From contig NZ_JAAEHL010000012.1 of assembly GCF_010614725.1 (NCBI RefSeq), positions 110,269 through 174,268 of the forward strand: a DNA stretch of 64,000 nucleotides, in the 5' to 3' direction. How positions within the stretch are numbered: the stretch's first letter is position 1; each line of letters opens with the position of its first letter. The notes under the pieces are model-generated. The model saw only the letters and a program-made list of their open reading frames with translations, ran no database searches and was not told where the DNA came from. Of the stretch, positions 8,614 to 18,374 are shown piece after piece. The stretch comes from Flavobacterium ajazii. GTDB taxonomy: Bacteria > Bacteroidota > Bacteroidia > Flavobacteriales > Flavobacteriaceae. Made by a program: the position numbers and the translations under genes.

Positions 8614-10887
8614 ATGAAGACGCTACAAAAAATTAAATCGAAAATAGTTTTCCTGTCTACTTATCCGCCAACACAATGTGGTATTGCTACTTATACACAG
8701 GATACCATAAAAGGAATTATGGATGTCTACGGAAATTCAATTAGCTGTGAAATTTGCGAATTGGTAAAATCTCCGAAAGAAAAACCAACACAGGCCTTTA
8801 CTTTAAACACAACTGACAAGGAAGATTATACTAGAGTTGCTGAAGAAATCAATAAAGACAATTTGGTAAAACTTGTTCATATTCAGCATGAATTTGGTTT
8901 ATTTAGCGGTAATTATGGAGATCATTTATTAGAGTTTTTAAATGTGATAAAAAAACCGGTAACATTTACTTTTCATAGTGTTATCCAGAATCCGAATCCT
9001 GAACTGAAAACATTTGTAAAACTGTTGCTCTCTTACAGCAATTCGGTTTTTGTAATGACAAATCAGTCCCGTGATATACTTATTAGAGATTACGATATTC
9101 AGAAAGAAATTATTACCTGTGTACCCCATGGAACCCACGTCGTGGTTTATGAAACCCCTGAACAGGCAAAACAGAAATTTGGCTTTGAAGACAAAAAGGT
9201 ACTAGCTACTTTTGGGCTTTTAGGTGAAGGAAAAAATATTGAAACCGGTCTGCAGGCTTTATCCAAAATTGTAAAAAAAGAACCAAATGTGCTTTATTTA
9301 ATTATTGGCAGAACCCATCCCAATCTGATTGTTGATGGTGTCGATAAATATCGTGATAAACTGGAAGCCCTTGTTGATGAATTAAATCTGCATAATAATG
9401 TTCGTTTCATCAATCAATATTTAGATACTGAGGAACTTTTAAATTACCTAAAAGCAGCAGACATCTATTTATTTACCTCAAAAGACCCTAATCAGGCAGT
9501 GAGCGGCACTTTCTCTTACGCCATGAGCTGTGCCTGCCCGCTGGTAGCATCAAAAATTCCACACACTGTAGAGGTTTTGACATCTGACTGCGGAATTTTA
9601 GTTGATATCGGAAATGTGGATCAGTTTGCAGAAGCAACATTAAAACTGCTTTCTGATGATCATTTAAGAGAAGAAATGGGTAAAAATGCTTTTGCCAAAA
9701 CGCGTGCATCATCATGGGAAAACGTAGCTATTATCCATATGAATACCTACAAAACCCTAATTGAAAACGAAACTGCAATTGAATTTGATTATCCAGATGT
9801 TCAATTGGCACACATCAAAAAAATGACTACTGAACTAGGCATTGTTCAGTTCTGCAAAATATCAATTCCTGATTTGTCTACGGGTTATACTTTAGACGAT
9901 AATGCACGTGCGCTGGTGGCTCTTGGCATGCATTACAAATTGACCGGCGACAAAGACGATTTGCCTTATATCCTGATTTATCTGGATTTTATAAACCGCT
10001 GTCAAAAACCGGACGGAAGTTTCATCAATTATGTAGACGAACACAACAGAGAACATGTAGAACAAAATGCAGAAGTTAATCTGGAAGATTCGAACGCAAG
10101 AGGAATTTGGGCTTTAGGAAGTGTTATTGCCCTAAAAGATATCCTGCCTGAAAATATTGTAAATAAAGCGACAGAATGCTTTTTGAAAAGTTTGCCTTGG
10201 GCAGAGACTATTCAGTCACCGCGTTCCATTGGATTTGCTACAAAAGGACTTTATCTTTATAATTCTGTAATTCCTAATTTGTACGTTTCGGCAATTATCA
10301 ATAAACTGAATGCAAAACTGGTTTCAAATTATGAAATTCATGCTACCAAAGACTGGAAATGGTTTGAAAATTATCTGACTTACGGAAACGGTATCCTTCC
10401 CGAATCTATGCTCTATGCCTATCTGGTAACCAACAAACCAATTTATAAAAAAATAGCTTTGGAATCGCTGGATTTCCTTCTTTCAAAAATGTTTACAAAA
10501 AAAGGTTTCAAAGTAATTTCTAATAACGGATGGTACCACAAAAACGAACAACCGCATGAATATGGAGAACAGCCAATTGATGTTTCGTACATTATTCAGA
10601 CTTTGAACGGTTTTTATAACGCCTTTAAAAACCCATTATACAAAGATTATATGAAAACTGCTTTTAACTGGTTTTTAGGAAAGAACCATTTAAACCAGAT
10701 TATGTACAACCCTGTGAGCGGCGGTGGATACGACGGTCTTGAAAAAGAAAATGTAAACCTGAACCAGGGAGCAGAATCGACAGTCTGCTACCTCACTGCA
10801 AGATTAATCATGGAAAATTTCAAAGAAGCCGAATGTAAGGTAATTGATCTCGTAAAAACAAAAGCAGATCTGATTATCAACTCATAA
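8614..10887 (+). CDS. GT4 glycosyltransferase fused to a helical-barrel domain
   Basis: 757 residues in two parts. Residues 1-380 are a GT-B retaining glycosyltransferase of the GT4 type: N-terminal TYPPTQCGIATYTQD, HIQHEFGLF, the second-domain ATFGLLGEGKNIETGLQA, and the donor-site region GTFSYAMSCACPLVASKIPHTVEVL. Residues about 390-757 look like an (alpha/alpha)6 barrel of six-hairpin-glycosidase type (YTLDDNARALVALGMHY, QKPDGSFINYVD, EDSNARGIWALGS, GAESTVCYLTARLIMENF). A sugar-transferring enzyme acting on mannose-type donors is plausible, but donor and acceptor are not readable. It is monocistronic, with its own terminator. Confidence 0.8.
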   Translation: MKTLQKIKSKIVFLSTYPPTQCGIATYTQDTIKGIMDVYGNSISCEICELVKSPKEKPTQAFTLNTTDKEDYTRVAEEINKDNLVKLVHIQHEFGLFSGNYGDHLLEFLNVIKKPVTFTFHSVIQNPNPELKTFVKLLLSYSNSVFVMTNQSRDILIRDYDIQKEIITCVPHGTHVVVYETPEQAKQKFGFEDKKVLATFGLLGEGKNIETGLQALSKIVKKEPNVLYLIIGRTHPNLIVDGVDKYRDKLEALVDELNLHNNVRFINQYLDTEELLNYLKAADIYLFTSKDPNQAVSGTFSYAMSCACPLVASKIPHTVEVLTSDCGILVDIGNVDQFAEATLKLLSDDHLREEMGKNAFAKTRASSWENVAIIHMNTYKTLIENETAIEFDYPDVQLAHIKKMTTELGIVQFCKISIPDLSTGYTLDDNARALVALGMHYKLTGDKDDLPYILIYLDFINRCQKPDGSFINYVDEHNREHVEQNAEVNLEDSNARGIWALGSVIALKDILPENIVNKATECFLKSLPWAETIQSPRSIGFATKGLYLYNSVIPNLYVSAIINKLNAKLVSNYEIHATKDWKWFENYLTYGNGILPESMLYAYLVTNKPIYKKIALESLDFLLSKMFTKKGFKVISNNGWYHKNEQPHEYGEQPIDVSYIIQTLNGFYNAFKNPLYKDYMKTAFNWFLGKNHLNQIMYNPVSGGGYDGLEKENVNLNQGAESTVCYLTARLIMENFKEAECKVIDLVKTKADLIINS

Positions 10888-10908
10888 AAGCTATAGTTAT
10901 TCAAAATC

Positions 10909-10938
10909 AATCCCTTTTTAACCAAAGGGATTTTTTTT
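10909..10938 (+). terminator. Rho-independent terminator after glycosyltransferase
   Basis: A nine-base perfect stem AATCCCTTT/AAAGGGATT with a six-base loop is followed by T residues, 22 bases after the stop. Confidence 0.85.
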
Positions 10939-11126
10939 GCTCCAAATTTTCTCCGAACGTTATTTTATAGTAATTATTATGTCATTATGAAAATTATATA
11001 AGGTTGAAAAAAAGTTGTGTAAAGAATTTTAACAAGTATAGAAGTAACTTTCATCATAATTAAAAAAGCAATCAAAACTGTTAAAAAACTGTTTTACAAA
11101 TAAATACAATTTTAAAATTCAATACT

Positions 11127-11885
11127 TTGATTTTCAGCTTAAAAAATACTTTCGAAGATGTAGGAAATGCAACATTGTTTGCTGCACGGTTTTTTAAAGA
11201 GGTTTTTGTGCCTCCTTACGAAACCAGACAGTTTTTGAAACAATGTTATGTTATTGGCTATAAATCCCTGCCACTGGTTGCCATAACCGGTTTCATCATG
11301 GGATTGGTACTTACGCTGCAGTCGAGACCTACACTGGTAAAATTTGGTGCAGAAAGCTGGCTTCCGGGAATGGTAGCGTTATCGCTTATCAGAGAAATAG
11401 CACCTGTAATTACCGCTTTGATTTGTGCCGGAAAAATATCCTCCGGAATTGGCGCCGAACTGGGTTCTATGAAAGTTACAGAACAGATTGATGCCATGGA
11501 AGTTTCAGCAATTAATCCGTACAATTATTTGGTGGTGACCCGAATTCTGGCCTGTACATTAATGGTTCCGATATTGGTATTTTTTGCTGATGCCATTGGA
11601 ATTTATGGTGGTTATGTGGGGATAAATATTCATGGAGAAGTTAGTTTCTACCGTTATATCACAAAAATTTTTCAGTCATTGGAATTTCTTGATTTAATTC
11701 CGGCCACGATCAAAACTTTCTTCTTTGGATTTTTCATCGGAATGATTGGTTCTTATAAAGGTTTTAATGCTACAAACGGAACCGAAAGCGTTGGTAAAGC
11801 TGCAAACTCTGCAGTGGTAACAGCTTCTCTTTCCATTTTTATTATTGATATGCTCGCCGTTCAGATAACCGATTTATTTTTTTAA
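11127..11885 (+). CDS. mlaE: MlaE-type lipid ABC transporter permease
   Basis: 252 residues, inner-membrane permease of the MlaE/YrbE family, with the family signatures FIMGLVLTLQSRP, LIREIAPVITALICAGKISSGIGAELGSMKVTEQIDAM and FFGFFIGMIGSYKGF. It works with the ATPase and MCE protein encoded directly downstream to move phospholipids between membranes. The only usable start giving the N-terminal amphipathic helix is TTG at 11127; the next in-frame ATG lies inside the protein after GFI. The gap to the ATPase gene is one base, so translation is coupled. Confidence 0.9.
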   Translation: MIFSLKNTFEDVGNATLFAARFFKEVFVPPYETRQFLKQCYVIGYKSLPLVAITGFIMGLVLTLQSRPTLVKFGAESWLPGMVALSLIREIAPVITALICAGKISSGIGAELGSMKVTEQIDAMEVSAINPYNYLVVTRILACTLMVPILVFFADAIGIYGGYVGINIHGEVSFYRYITKIFQSLEFLDLIPATIKTFFFGFFIGMIGSYKGFNATNGTESVGKAANSAVVTASLSIFIIDMLAVQITDLFF

Positions 11886-11886
11886 G

Positions 11887-12666
11887 ATGAAAAAGGAAAC
11901 AGAAAATACAGCTACTGAAATAAAAGCCAATAAAAAAAAGGCAATCATTGAAATCAAAGATTTACATAAAACTTTTGGCAACAACAACCATGTTTTGAAG
12001 GGAGTAAATTTTACGGTAAATAAAGGAGAAGATTTAGTGATTTTGGGACGTTCAGGTTCCGGAAAATCGGTTACTATCAAATGTATTGTCGGGCTGATTT
12101 CTCCTGATAAAGGCGAAATCAATGTTTTTGACGAAAATGTACTGAAACTTAAAAAAAAGGAACTCAACGAAATGAGAGTCCGTATTGGTTTTTTATTCCA
12201 AAGCGGCGCTTTGTACGACTCAATGACGGTGAGAGAAAATCTGGCTTTTACACTAAGAAAACACAATCGTGACTTGGGTCATAAAGAAGTCGAAAAAGAA
12301 GTACTCGAAGCCTTGGATAATGTAGGTCTGATGGATGCTGTTGATAAAATGCCATCCGAATTATCAGGTGGAATGCGAAAAAGAATTGGTCTGGCTCGCA
12401 CCTTAATTCTGAAACCCGAAATTATTTTATATGATGAACCCACTACCGGTTTAGACACCATTACATCAAGGGAAATCAGCGAATTAATTTTAGATATCAA
12501 GCACAGGCAAAAAACCACTGCAATTATTATTACGCATGATATGGCGTGTGCAAAACTAACTTCTGACCGAATTATTGTTTTAAAGGAAGGCATAATTCAC
12601 ACAGAAGGTACTTATGAAGAATTAGAAAAAAGTGAAGACGAATGGGTACGCTCATTCTTTGAATAA
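11887..12666 (+). CDS. mlaF: MlaF-type lipid ABC transporter ATPase
   Basis: 259 residues with a complete ABC ATPase: Walker A GRSGSGKS (54-61), Q-loop in GFLFQSGALYDSMTVREN, signature LSGGMRKR, Walker B IILYDEPTTGLD and switch histidine in IIITHDM. The FQSGALYDSMTV stretch is characteristic of the Mkl/MlaF branch. The first twenty residues are a Lys/Glu-rich extension. It begins one base after the permease gene and is followed 17 bases later by the MCE gene, a standard order for this system. Confidence 0.93.
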   Translation: MKKETENTATEIKANKKKAIIEIKDLHKTFGNNNHVLKGVNFTVNKGEDLVILGRSGSGKSVTIKCIVGLISPDKGEINVFDENVLKLKKKELNEMRVRIGFLFQSGALYDSMTVRENLAFTLRKHNRDLGHKEVEKEVLEALDNVGLMDAVDKMPSELSGGMRKRIGLARTLILKPEIILYDEPTTGLDTITSREISELILDIKHRQKTTAIIITHDMACAKLTSDRIIVLKEGIIHTEGTYEELEKSEDEWVRSFFE

Positions 12667-12683
12667 AATCAAAATCAGAAATC

Positions 12684-13499
12684 ATGAAAAAGCAATCTGG
12701 ATATACCTGGAAATTAGGAATGTTTGTCACAATAGGCCTGCTGCTTTTTATACTGGCAGTCTATTTTATTGGAAAACAGCAAAACCTTTTCGGTTCAACA
12801 TTTCGAATTACATCGAGTTTTAAAACCGTAAGTGGCTTAGAAGTTGGTAATAACGTACGTTTTTCCGGAATCAATATTGGTACTGTCGATGAAATTCAGC
12901 TGGCAAACGACTCCACAGTAATTGTAGGAATGGTTATCAAAGATGATGTCCGGGAATTTATCAAAACAGATGCAAAAGCCAGCATTGGTTCTGACGGACT
13001 TATGGGTGATAAAGTGCTTACCATTACACCGGGTATAAAATCGCAGAAAGTAATTGATAATAACGGACAAATCGCTTCAGTCAATGGAATTGAAATGAAC
13101 GACATTATGAAAAGTGTCAAAAAAAGCATGGATAACGTAAGTGTGATTTCTGAAGAACTGGCCATTTTCAGCCACAGCATGAACAATGGCAACGGAGCTT
13201 TGTCAAAACTAATTCGTGATCCCGGAATGGCAAACGCTATGGACAAAACACTTAACAATCTGGAAAAAGGTACAAAAGGTTTCAGCGAAAACATGGAAGC
13301 AGCCAAAAGTAATTTCCTATTGAGAGGTTATTTTAAGAAAAAAGAAAAAGAGAAGGAAGAAAAGATAGAAGAAGCCAAAGAAAAAAAGGAAGAACAGCAG
13401 GAAAAACTTGAAAAAGAAAAAGAAGAGAAATTGAAGGAAGATAAGAAAAAAGCTGAGCAGGAAGCTAAAAAAACAGAAGACGCCAAAAAGAAACCATAA
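12684..13499 (+). CDS. mlaD: MCE (MlaD-type) lipid-binding protein
   Basis: 271 residues: an N-terminal membrane anchor (about 8-28), an MCE domain (about 37-110, FRITSSFKTVSGLEVGNNV and VRFSGINIGTVDEI) and a helical region to about 205. The last 60 residues are almost wholly Lys, Glu and Ala with a probable long single helix. The MCE ring handles lipid in the periplasm between the permease and the outer membrane. The charged tail is not part of the MCE family core and its role is unknown. It is operonic with the ATPase upstream and an AsmA-like gene 18 bases downstream. Confidence 0.9.
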   Translation: MKKQSGYTWKLGMFVTIGLLLFILAVYFIGKQQNLFGSTFRITSSFKTVSGLEVGNNVRFSGINIGTVDEIQLANDSTVIVGMVIKDDVREFIKTDAKASIGSDGLMGDKVLTITPGIKSQKVIDNNGQIASVNGIEMNDIMKSVKKSMDNVSVISEELAIFSHSMNNGNGALSKLIRDPGMANAMDKTLNNLEKGTKGFSENMEAAKSNFLLRGYFKKKEKEKEEKIEEAKEKKEEQQEKLEKEKEEKLKEDKKKAEQEAKKTEDAKKKP

Positions 13500-13517
13500 C
13501 AATTTAATACATTGACT

Positions 13518-16334
13518 ATGAATTACAATTTCAAAAATATTGCCTTAAAAACATTAAAAATTTCAGGAATAGTCATAGCCTCTGTTTTACTGTTGCTTTT
13601 TTTGATTCCGTTACTTTTTCCGGGAAGTGTAGCTTCTGAAGTCAAAAAAATTGCAAACCAAAGATTAGACAGTAAAATAGAATTTTCAAAATCCAGTTTT
13701 TCATTTTTTACACACTTCCCTTCCCTGACCGTTTCGCTTGATGATTTGTCACTGACTGGTTCTGCACCTTTTAAAAATGACACTTTATTAAAAGCAAAAC
13801 AGGTTGCCTTCGGAATTAACATCAAAAGATTATTGTTTGATAATGAAGTAAAAATTAATAAACTATACGTTTCAAACGCCGATATAAATGTAATGGTGAA
13901 TCAAAAAGGACAGGCCAATTACAATATTTACATTGCGCCTGAAGATCTTTCCGAAAAAGATAAAAACAATAAAAATGCTCCTGAAGAAGGAACTGCAATC
14001 CGTTTAGAGCGTATTGATTTTGAAGACTGTAACGTAAAATACAATGACCGTTCAGCCAAAATTCTCGTAGATGCGAGAGGTTTCAATTATGTCGGAAAAG
14101 GAAATTTAAGCGAAGATATTTTCGATTTAAATACAGATGCCCAAATTGATAATGTCAGTTTCTATTATAACCGAACGGCTTATTTGAGGAAGAAAGAAGT
14201 ACATGCCGATTTAATTACCAGAATCAACACACATGCATTGTCTTTTATACTTCAAAAAAATGAATTGCAAATCAACAAATTACCTTTAAAATTTACAGGT
14301 TTATTTACCATTTTAAGAGACGGATACAAAATAAACATCAAAGCCGCTTCTGAAAATACCACTTTAAAAGATCTTTTTTCTGTTATGCCTCCCGAATATT
14401 TAACCTGGCTGGAAAATACCCAGCTTTCCGGGCGCAGTGATTTGCTTTTTACTTTTAAAGGAAATTATAATGTATCCAAAAAGCAAAAACCAGATCTGGC
14501 TTTCAATTTAAAAATTAACGAAGGATCTGTCAATTATAAAAATGCCCCGGTTCCGTTGACCAATTTTCAAATGAACCTGAATACCATCATGCCTTCGCTT
14601 GATATCGAAAAACTACGGGTCAATTTAAGCACACTTCGCTTCAACATTGGGCACAACGATTATTTTACGGCTTTCCTGCAAAGCAAAGGATATAGCGAAA
14701 TGAATGTGAACGCTAAAATAAAAGGAGCATTAGATCTCGCAACGCTTGATGCTGCTTTAGGTTTAAATACACTTGATTTGAAAGGAACTTTAATAACCGA
14801 TCTTGAAGCAAAAGGACTTTTTAGTACATCTAAAAAATTATTCCCTAAAACTAAAGGCGGAATTTCGTTGGATAACGGCTGGCTCAAAACAGATTCGTAT
14901 CCAAACCCAATCACAAATATCACTTTTGCAGCCAACGTACTTAATAAAGCCGGCACGTACAAAGACCTGATTATAGCTGTGGCTCCAGCTTCTTTTGTGT
15001 TCGAAGGAAATCCTGTCTATGTAAAAGCAGCTCTTTCCGACTTTAACGATTTGGCTTATAATGCCAAAATAAAAGGAGAACTTAACGTGGGCAACATTTA
15101 CAAAGTGTTTTCAAGAAAAGGTATGGATGTTTCTGGCTATGCGAAGGCTGATCTTTCACTTCGTGGAAAACAAAGTTACGCTGCTACAGGGCAATATGAC
15201 AAACTGGATAATCGGGGTACCATTCTGTTAAAAAACATCAAAGCTACATCAGAGCTTTTTCCGAAATCTTTCTTTATCAAACAGGGAAATTTCAGATTTC
15301 AAAACGAAAAAATGTGGTTTGAGAAATTTTATGCTTCTTATGGAAAATCAGATTTTGATATTAACGGCTATCTTTTAAACACTATCAACTATTTTCTTGA
15401 ATCCCGGGGCACTTTAAGCGGAAACTTCAATTTGAAGTCAAAACTGATCAATGTTGATGAATTTATGGCACTCGAAAAAGGCGAAAATAAAGACCGAAAT
15501 CTGGAAGTTGAATATGCAAAAGAAGATCATCCCAAAATGAGCGGAGTCGTCATTGTACCTAAAAACTTAAACGTAAGTCTTACCGCAAATGCTGACAAAG
15601 TTGAATATAACGGACTTGTTTTTAATAACCTCAATGGTAAAACTGGTATTTCTAAAGGTAATTTTTATCTGGAAAATGCTGTTTTTAATATAATTGACTG
15701 TGCCTTACTAATTGATGCTTCTTACAGAGATGAATCTCCAACAGCAGCCCGTTTTGATGCTCACTTTCGTGCAAAAAACTTTAGCGTACAAAGAGCCTAC
15801 AAAGAAATTCCGATGTTTCATGATATGGTGACGGTTGCCGAAAAAGCACACGGAATTATATCTATAGATTATAAAATCAAAGGAGATCTGGATGGCAATA
15901 TGAGTCCAATTTATGAATCTCTTGAAGGTGGCGGAACCCTGAACTTGCGAGATGTAAAAATCAAAGGCTTAAAATTATTTGACGGAATAAGTTCGAAAAC
16001 AGGTCAGAACGGTTTGAATAATCCCGATATGGAAGGTATCGAAATCAAATCAACTATTGACAATAATCTTATTCATGTTACGCCTTTTACTTTTAGTGTT
16101 GCCAGTTTTAAACCCACTATTAAAGGAACGACCAGCTTTGACGGTCTTTTAGATTTACGAATGCGTTTAGGACTTCCTCCTTTTGGTATTATTGGTTTTC
16201 CAATTACTATAACGGGCACTCATGAAGCGCCAAAGATAAAAGTATTCAGCAAAACCGGAAAAGAAATACTTGATGCCGTGTATAACGAAAAAAGCAACAA
16301 AGTAATTCGGCAGGAAAAAGTTAAGGCAAAGTGA
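13518..16334 (+). CDS. AsmA-like envelope protein
   Basis: 938 residues from ATG 13518; an in-frame TTG six bases earlier is less likely. There is one N-terminal membrane helix (about 12-32), then a very long region of repeating beta strands typical of the AsmA/TamB-type bridge proteins, which form hydrophobic grooves for lipid transport across the periplasm. The C-terminal AsmA_2-type part is visible in SLEGGGTLNLRDVKIKGL and in FTFSVASFKPTIKG, and the protein ends in a proline- and glycine-rich IIGFPITITGTHEAPKI motif. Its place 18 bases after the MCE gene supports a shared role in phospholipid trafficking. The size is typical of flavobacterial members. Confidence 0.82.
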   Translation: MNYNFKNIALKTLKISGIVIASVLLLLFLIPLLFPGSVASEVKKIANQRLDSKIEFSKSSFSFFTHFPSLTVSLDDLSLTGSAPFKNDTLLKAKQVAFGINIKRLLFDNEVKINKLYVSNADINVMVNQKGQANYNIYIAPEDLSEKDKNNKNAPEEGTAIRLERIDFEDCNVKYNDRSAKILVDARGFNYVGKGNLSEDIFDLNTDAQIDNVSFYYNRTAYLRKKEVHADLITRINTHALSFILQKNELQINKLPLKFTGLFTILRDGYKINIKAASENTTLKDLFSVMPPEYLTWLENTQLSGRSDLLFTFKGNYNVSKKQKPDLAFNLKINEGSVNYKNAPVPLTNFQMNLNTIMPSLDIEKLRVNLSTLRFNIGHNDYFTAFLQSKGYSEMNVNAKIKGALDLATLDAALGLNTLDLKGTLITDLEAKGLFSTSKKLFPKTKGGISLDNGWLKTDSYPNPITNITFAANVLNKAGTYKDLIIAVAPASFVFEGNPVYVKAALSDFNDLAYNAKIKGELNVGNIYKVFSRKGMDVSGYAKADLSLRGKQSYAATGQYDKLDNRGTILLKNIKATSELFPKSFFIKQGNFRFQNEKMWFEKFYASYGKSDFDINGYLLNTINYFLESRGTLSGNFNLKSKLINVDEFMALEKGENKDRNLEVEYAKEDHPKMSGVVIVPKNLNVSLTANADKVEYNGLVFNNLNGKTGISKGNFYLENAVFNIIDCALLIDASYRDESPTAARFDAHFRAKNFSVQRAYKEIPMFHDMVTVAEKAHGIISIDYKIKGDLDGNMSPIYESLEGGGTLNLRDVKIKGLKLFDGISSKTGQNGLNNPDMEGIEIKSTIDNNLIHVTPFTFSVASFKPTIKGTTSFDGLLDLRMRLGLPPFGIIGFPITITGTHEAPKIKVFSKTGKEILDAVYNEKSNKVIRQEKVKAK

Positions 16335-16386
16335 TTTTTATTCAATGATAACTTATGATTTGACGAATTACAAATAACCTATCAAA

Positions 16387-17586
16387 ATGAAACTACGCTC
16401 AACAGAAAGCTTCTGGCCCTTAAGACATGCGATGGAAAACAGTTATCCCTCTATAGCATCCAATATTGAAACAGAGATTTTAATTATTGGCGGAGGAATT
16501 ACCGGAGCTCTAATTGCCTACAAACTTATTAAGGAAGGAAAAAAAGTAGTACTCGCAGACTGTCGTGATATTGCTAATGGAAGTACGGCTGCAAGCACTG
16601 CCCTGCTGCAATATGAAATCGATGTGTCATTATACGATTTGATCAAAATAAGAGGTACGAAATGTGCTGTTGACAGTTACAAAAACGGAAAACAAGCCAT
16701 TTTTGATTTACGAAAAATAATCGACGATGTAAAAAGCGACTGTCAGTTTGAATTTAAAAAAAGTATTTATTTCTGCTCTTTGAAAAAAGATGTTCCATTT
16801 TTAAAAAATGAATTTACAGCCCGAAAAAAACATGGTTTTGATGTAAAATGGCTCGAAAAATGGGATTTGGAGAAATTTGGATTAAATGCTTTGGCCGCTA
16901 TAGAATCGGCGACAGCTGCGGTTATGGATCCGTATCGGCTTGCACAGGATTTGTTTCTCTATTGTCAAAAAAAAGGAATGCAGATTTTTGACCGCACCAA
17001 TATAACTTCAACCGGAAAACAAAACGAAAAACTGGTTGCACATACCGAAAACAGATACACCATCACAGCAGACCATATTATACGCTGCAGCGGTTACGAA
17101 AGCACCGAAACGCTTAAAGAAAAAGTAGTTGACCTGAAAAGTACTTATGTTATTGCCTCTGAAAGCATACCCGAATTATCAAATGCTTTTAAAAAAGCTA
17201 TTTTTTGGGATACTTCTAAACCTTATTTATATTTTAGGGCAACTCGAGATAACCGAATTATCATGGGCGGTGGCGATGAAGATTTTAAAGATCCTCAAAA
17301 ACGGGATAGATTATTACCTAAAAAAGAACGTTTTCTTTTGACCAAATTTCAAAAAAAGTTTCCGAAAATTAATTTCAAAATCGATTATTCCTGGGCGGGT
17401 ACTTTTGGAGAAACCCAGGACGGACTTCCCTATTTTGGAAAACCGAATCCCGACAGAAACGAACATTATGTCCTGGGCTTCGGTGGCAACGGAATTACGT
17501 TTAGCGTTATGGCAATGAATTCGATACTGGATTCTATTAATAACAAACAAAATCCCGACTTGGATTATTACAGGTTTGGAAGGTGA
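16387..17586 (+). CDS. FAD-dependent oxidoreductase (DAO family)
   Basis: 399 residues with an N-terminal Rossmann dinucleotide motif ILIIGGGITGALIAYKL (glycines at 35-40), the STAASTALLQYEID segment that follows in DAO-type enzymes, and a C-terminal FAD-contact region YVLGFGGNGITFSVMA. A WAGTFGETQDGLPYFG motif supports the glycine/D-amino-acid oxidase superfamily. The substrate is unknown. The gene starts 52 bases after the AsmA-like gene and may be transcribed with it, though a functional link is not evident. Confidence 0.85.
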   Translation: MKLRSTESFWPLRHAMENSYPSIASNIETEILIIGGGITGALIAYKLIKEGKKVVLADCRDIANGSTAASTALLQYEIDVSLYDLIKIRGTKCAVDSYKNGKQAIFDLRKIIDDVKSDCQFEFKKSIYFCSLKKDVPFLKNEFTARKKHGFDVKWLEKWDLEKFGLNALAAIESATAAVMDPYRLAQDLFLYCQKKGMQIFDRTNITSTGKQNEKLVAHTENRYTITADHIIRCSGYESTETLKEKVVDLKSTYVIASESIPELSNAFKKAIFWDTSKPYLYFRATRDNRIIMGGGDEDFKDPQKRDRLLPKKERFLLTKFQKKFPKINFKIDYSWAGTFGETQDGLPYFGKPNPDRNEHYVLGFGGNGITFSVMAMNSILDSINNKQNPDLDYYRFGR

Positions 17587-17664
17587 TTTTTGTCTATTAA
17601 AATCTTACTTTCATTAAATTTTAATAATCAAAATGCTGTTTGATTATTTACAACAAAAAATAAA

Positions 17665-17672
17665 TATCTTTG
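17665..17672 (+). promoter_or_regulatory. Promoter -7 box of cassette A
   Basis: TATCTTTG fits TAnnTTTG. It lies 18 bases before the inverted repeat that opens cassette A. The matching cassette B has a box in an equivalent place (63090-63097). Confidence 0.55.
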
Positions 17673-17689
17673 AGAAGATAATACGAAGT

Positions 17690-17763
17690 AAACATTCGCA
17701 TATACACCCAAATTTAGGCAGATTGGCGAATGTTTATTTCCTATATATGCAAGTTGTGCGTCA
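17690..17763 (+). repeat. 5' conserved element of cassette A
   Basis: AAACATTCGC (17690-17699) is the exact reverse complement of GCGAATGTTT (17726-17735). The element ends in GTTGTGCGTC (17753-17762). Most positions match 63117-63190, including CCAAATTTAGG-like and AGAT-N2-GCGAATGTTT. The terminal GTTGTGC is the exact complement of GCACAAC at 18379-18385 on the other side of the gene. Confidence 0.75.
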
Positions 17764-17795
17764 TTTTAACAAACAGAAAACCAAAACATTTATCA

Positions 17796-18368
17796 ATGAA
17801 AAAAATATTATCTGTATTTTTAATTATTTTATTTTGTTTTTCAAATCTGTATGCTCAAAGCAGGAATGATTCTATTTCTAAAATTGAAAAAATAATTTTT
17901 AAAATAAATCAAAATTCTAATATAAAAACTTTTGAAGTTCCCTCTTCAAAAATTATTAAGGAGAAAAAATATAATACAAATGAAAATATTATTGTAAAAA
18001 AGATTAGTAACAAGATAGTTAAAATTGAATATTATTCTACTAGCAATAATGTGGAAAGTTATGAATCAATAAAAATTTATTTGCAAAATAAAAAACCAAT
18101 TTTCATTGAAAAAGAGGCAAAAGAAATTATTTATGCAAGACCTGTAAATCCAACAAATGGTACTATAGAAACTCATAAATTTTTAAGAAAATCAAAAAAT
18201 TATATTTTTAATTGGGATAAAAATCAATTTGAAAATCTCTCTTGGAACTCAAAAACAAATGAGTATGAAAAAACCACTGTTATAAATGGAATGTTTGAAG
18301 GTGAAAAATTTGATATTATTAGAATTCTAAATCTAAGCGAAACTTCTATTTCAACCGATTATAAATAA
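17796..18368 (+). CDS. Secreted protein carried in cassette A, unknown
   Basis: 190 residues starting at ATG 17796, chosen because it opens a clear signal peptide (KKILSVFLIILFCFSNLYA, cut before QSRND). Longer readings start inside the repeat. The mature part is Lys/Asn/Ile-rich, with strand-like segments such as NKIVKIEYYSTSNN and KIYLQNKKPIFIEKEAKEIIYARP, suggesting a small beta-rich periplasmic protein. No known family recognised. It is bracketed on both sides by the inverted-repeat elements shared with the gene at 63231, and its base composition is more A+T rich than neighbouring core genes, consistent with acquisition. Confidence 0.75.
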   Translation: MKKILSVFLIILFCFSNLYAQSRNDSISKIEKIIFKINQNSNIKTFEVPSSKIIKEKKYNTNENIIVKKISNKIVKIEYYSTSNNVESYESIKIYLQNKKPIFIEKEAKEIIYARPVNPTNGTIETHKFLRKSKNYIFNWDKNQFENLSWNSKTNEYEKTTVINGMFEGEKFDIIRILNLSETSISTDYK

Positions 18369-18374
18369 AAAAAC

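Noticed and set aside
12896..13306. 136-codon frame on the minus strand in the MCE gene
   Set aside because: Shadow of the MCE coding frame; the sense product is clearly conserved.
17633..17869. 78-codon frame at the start of cassette A
   Set aside because: It runs through the repeat element and into the signal peptide region in another frame; the 17796 start gives a clear signal peptide.
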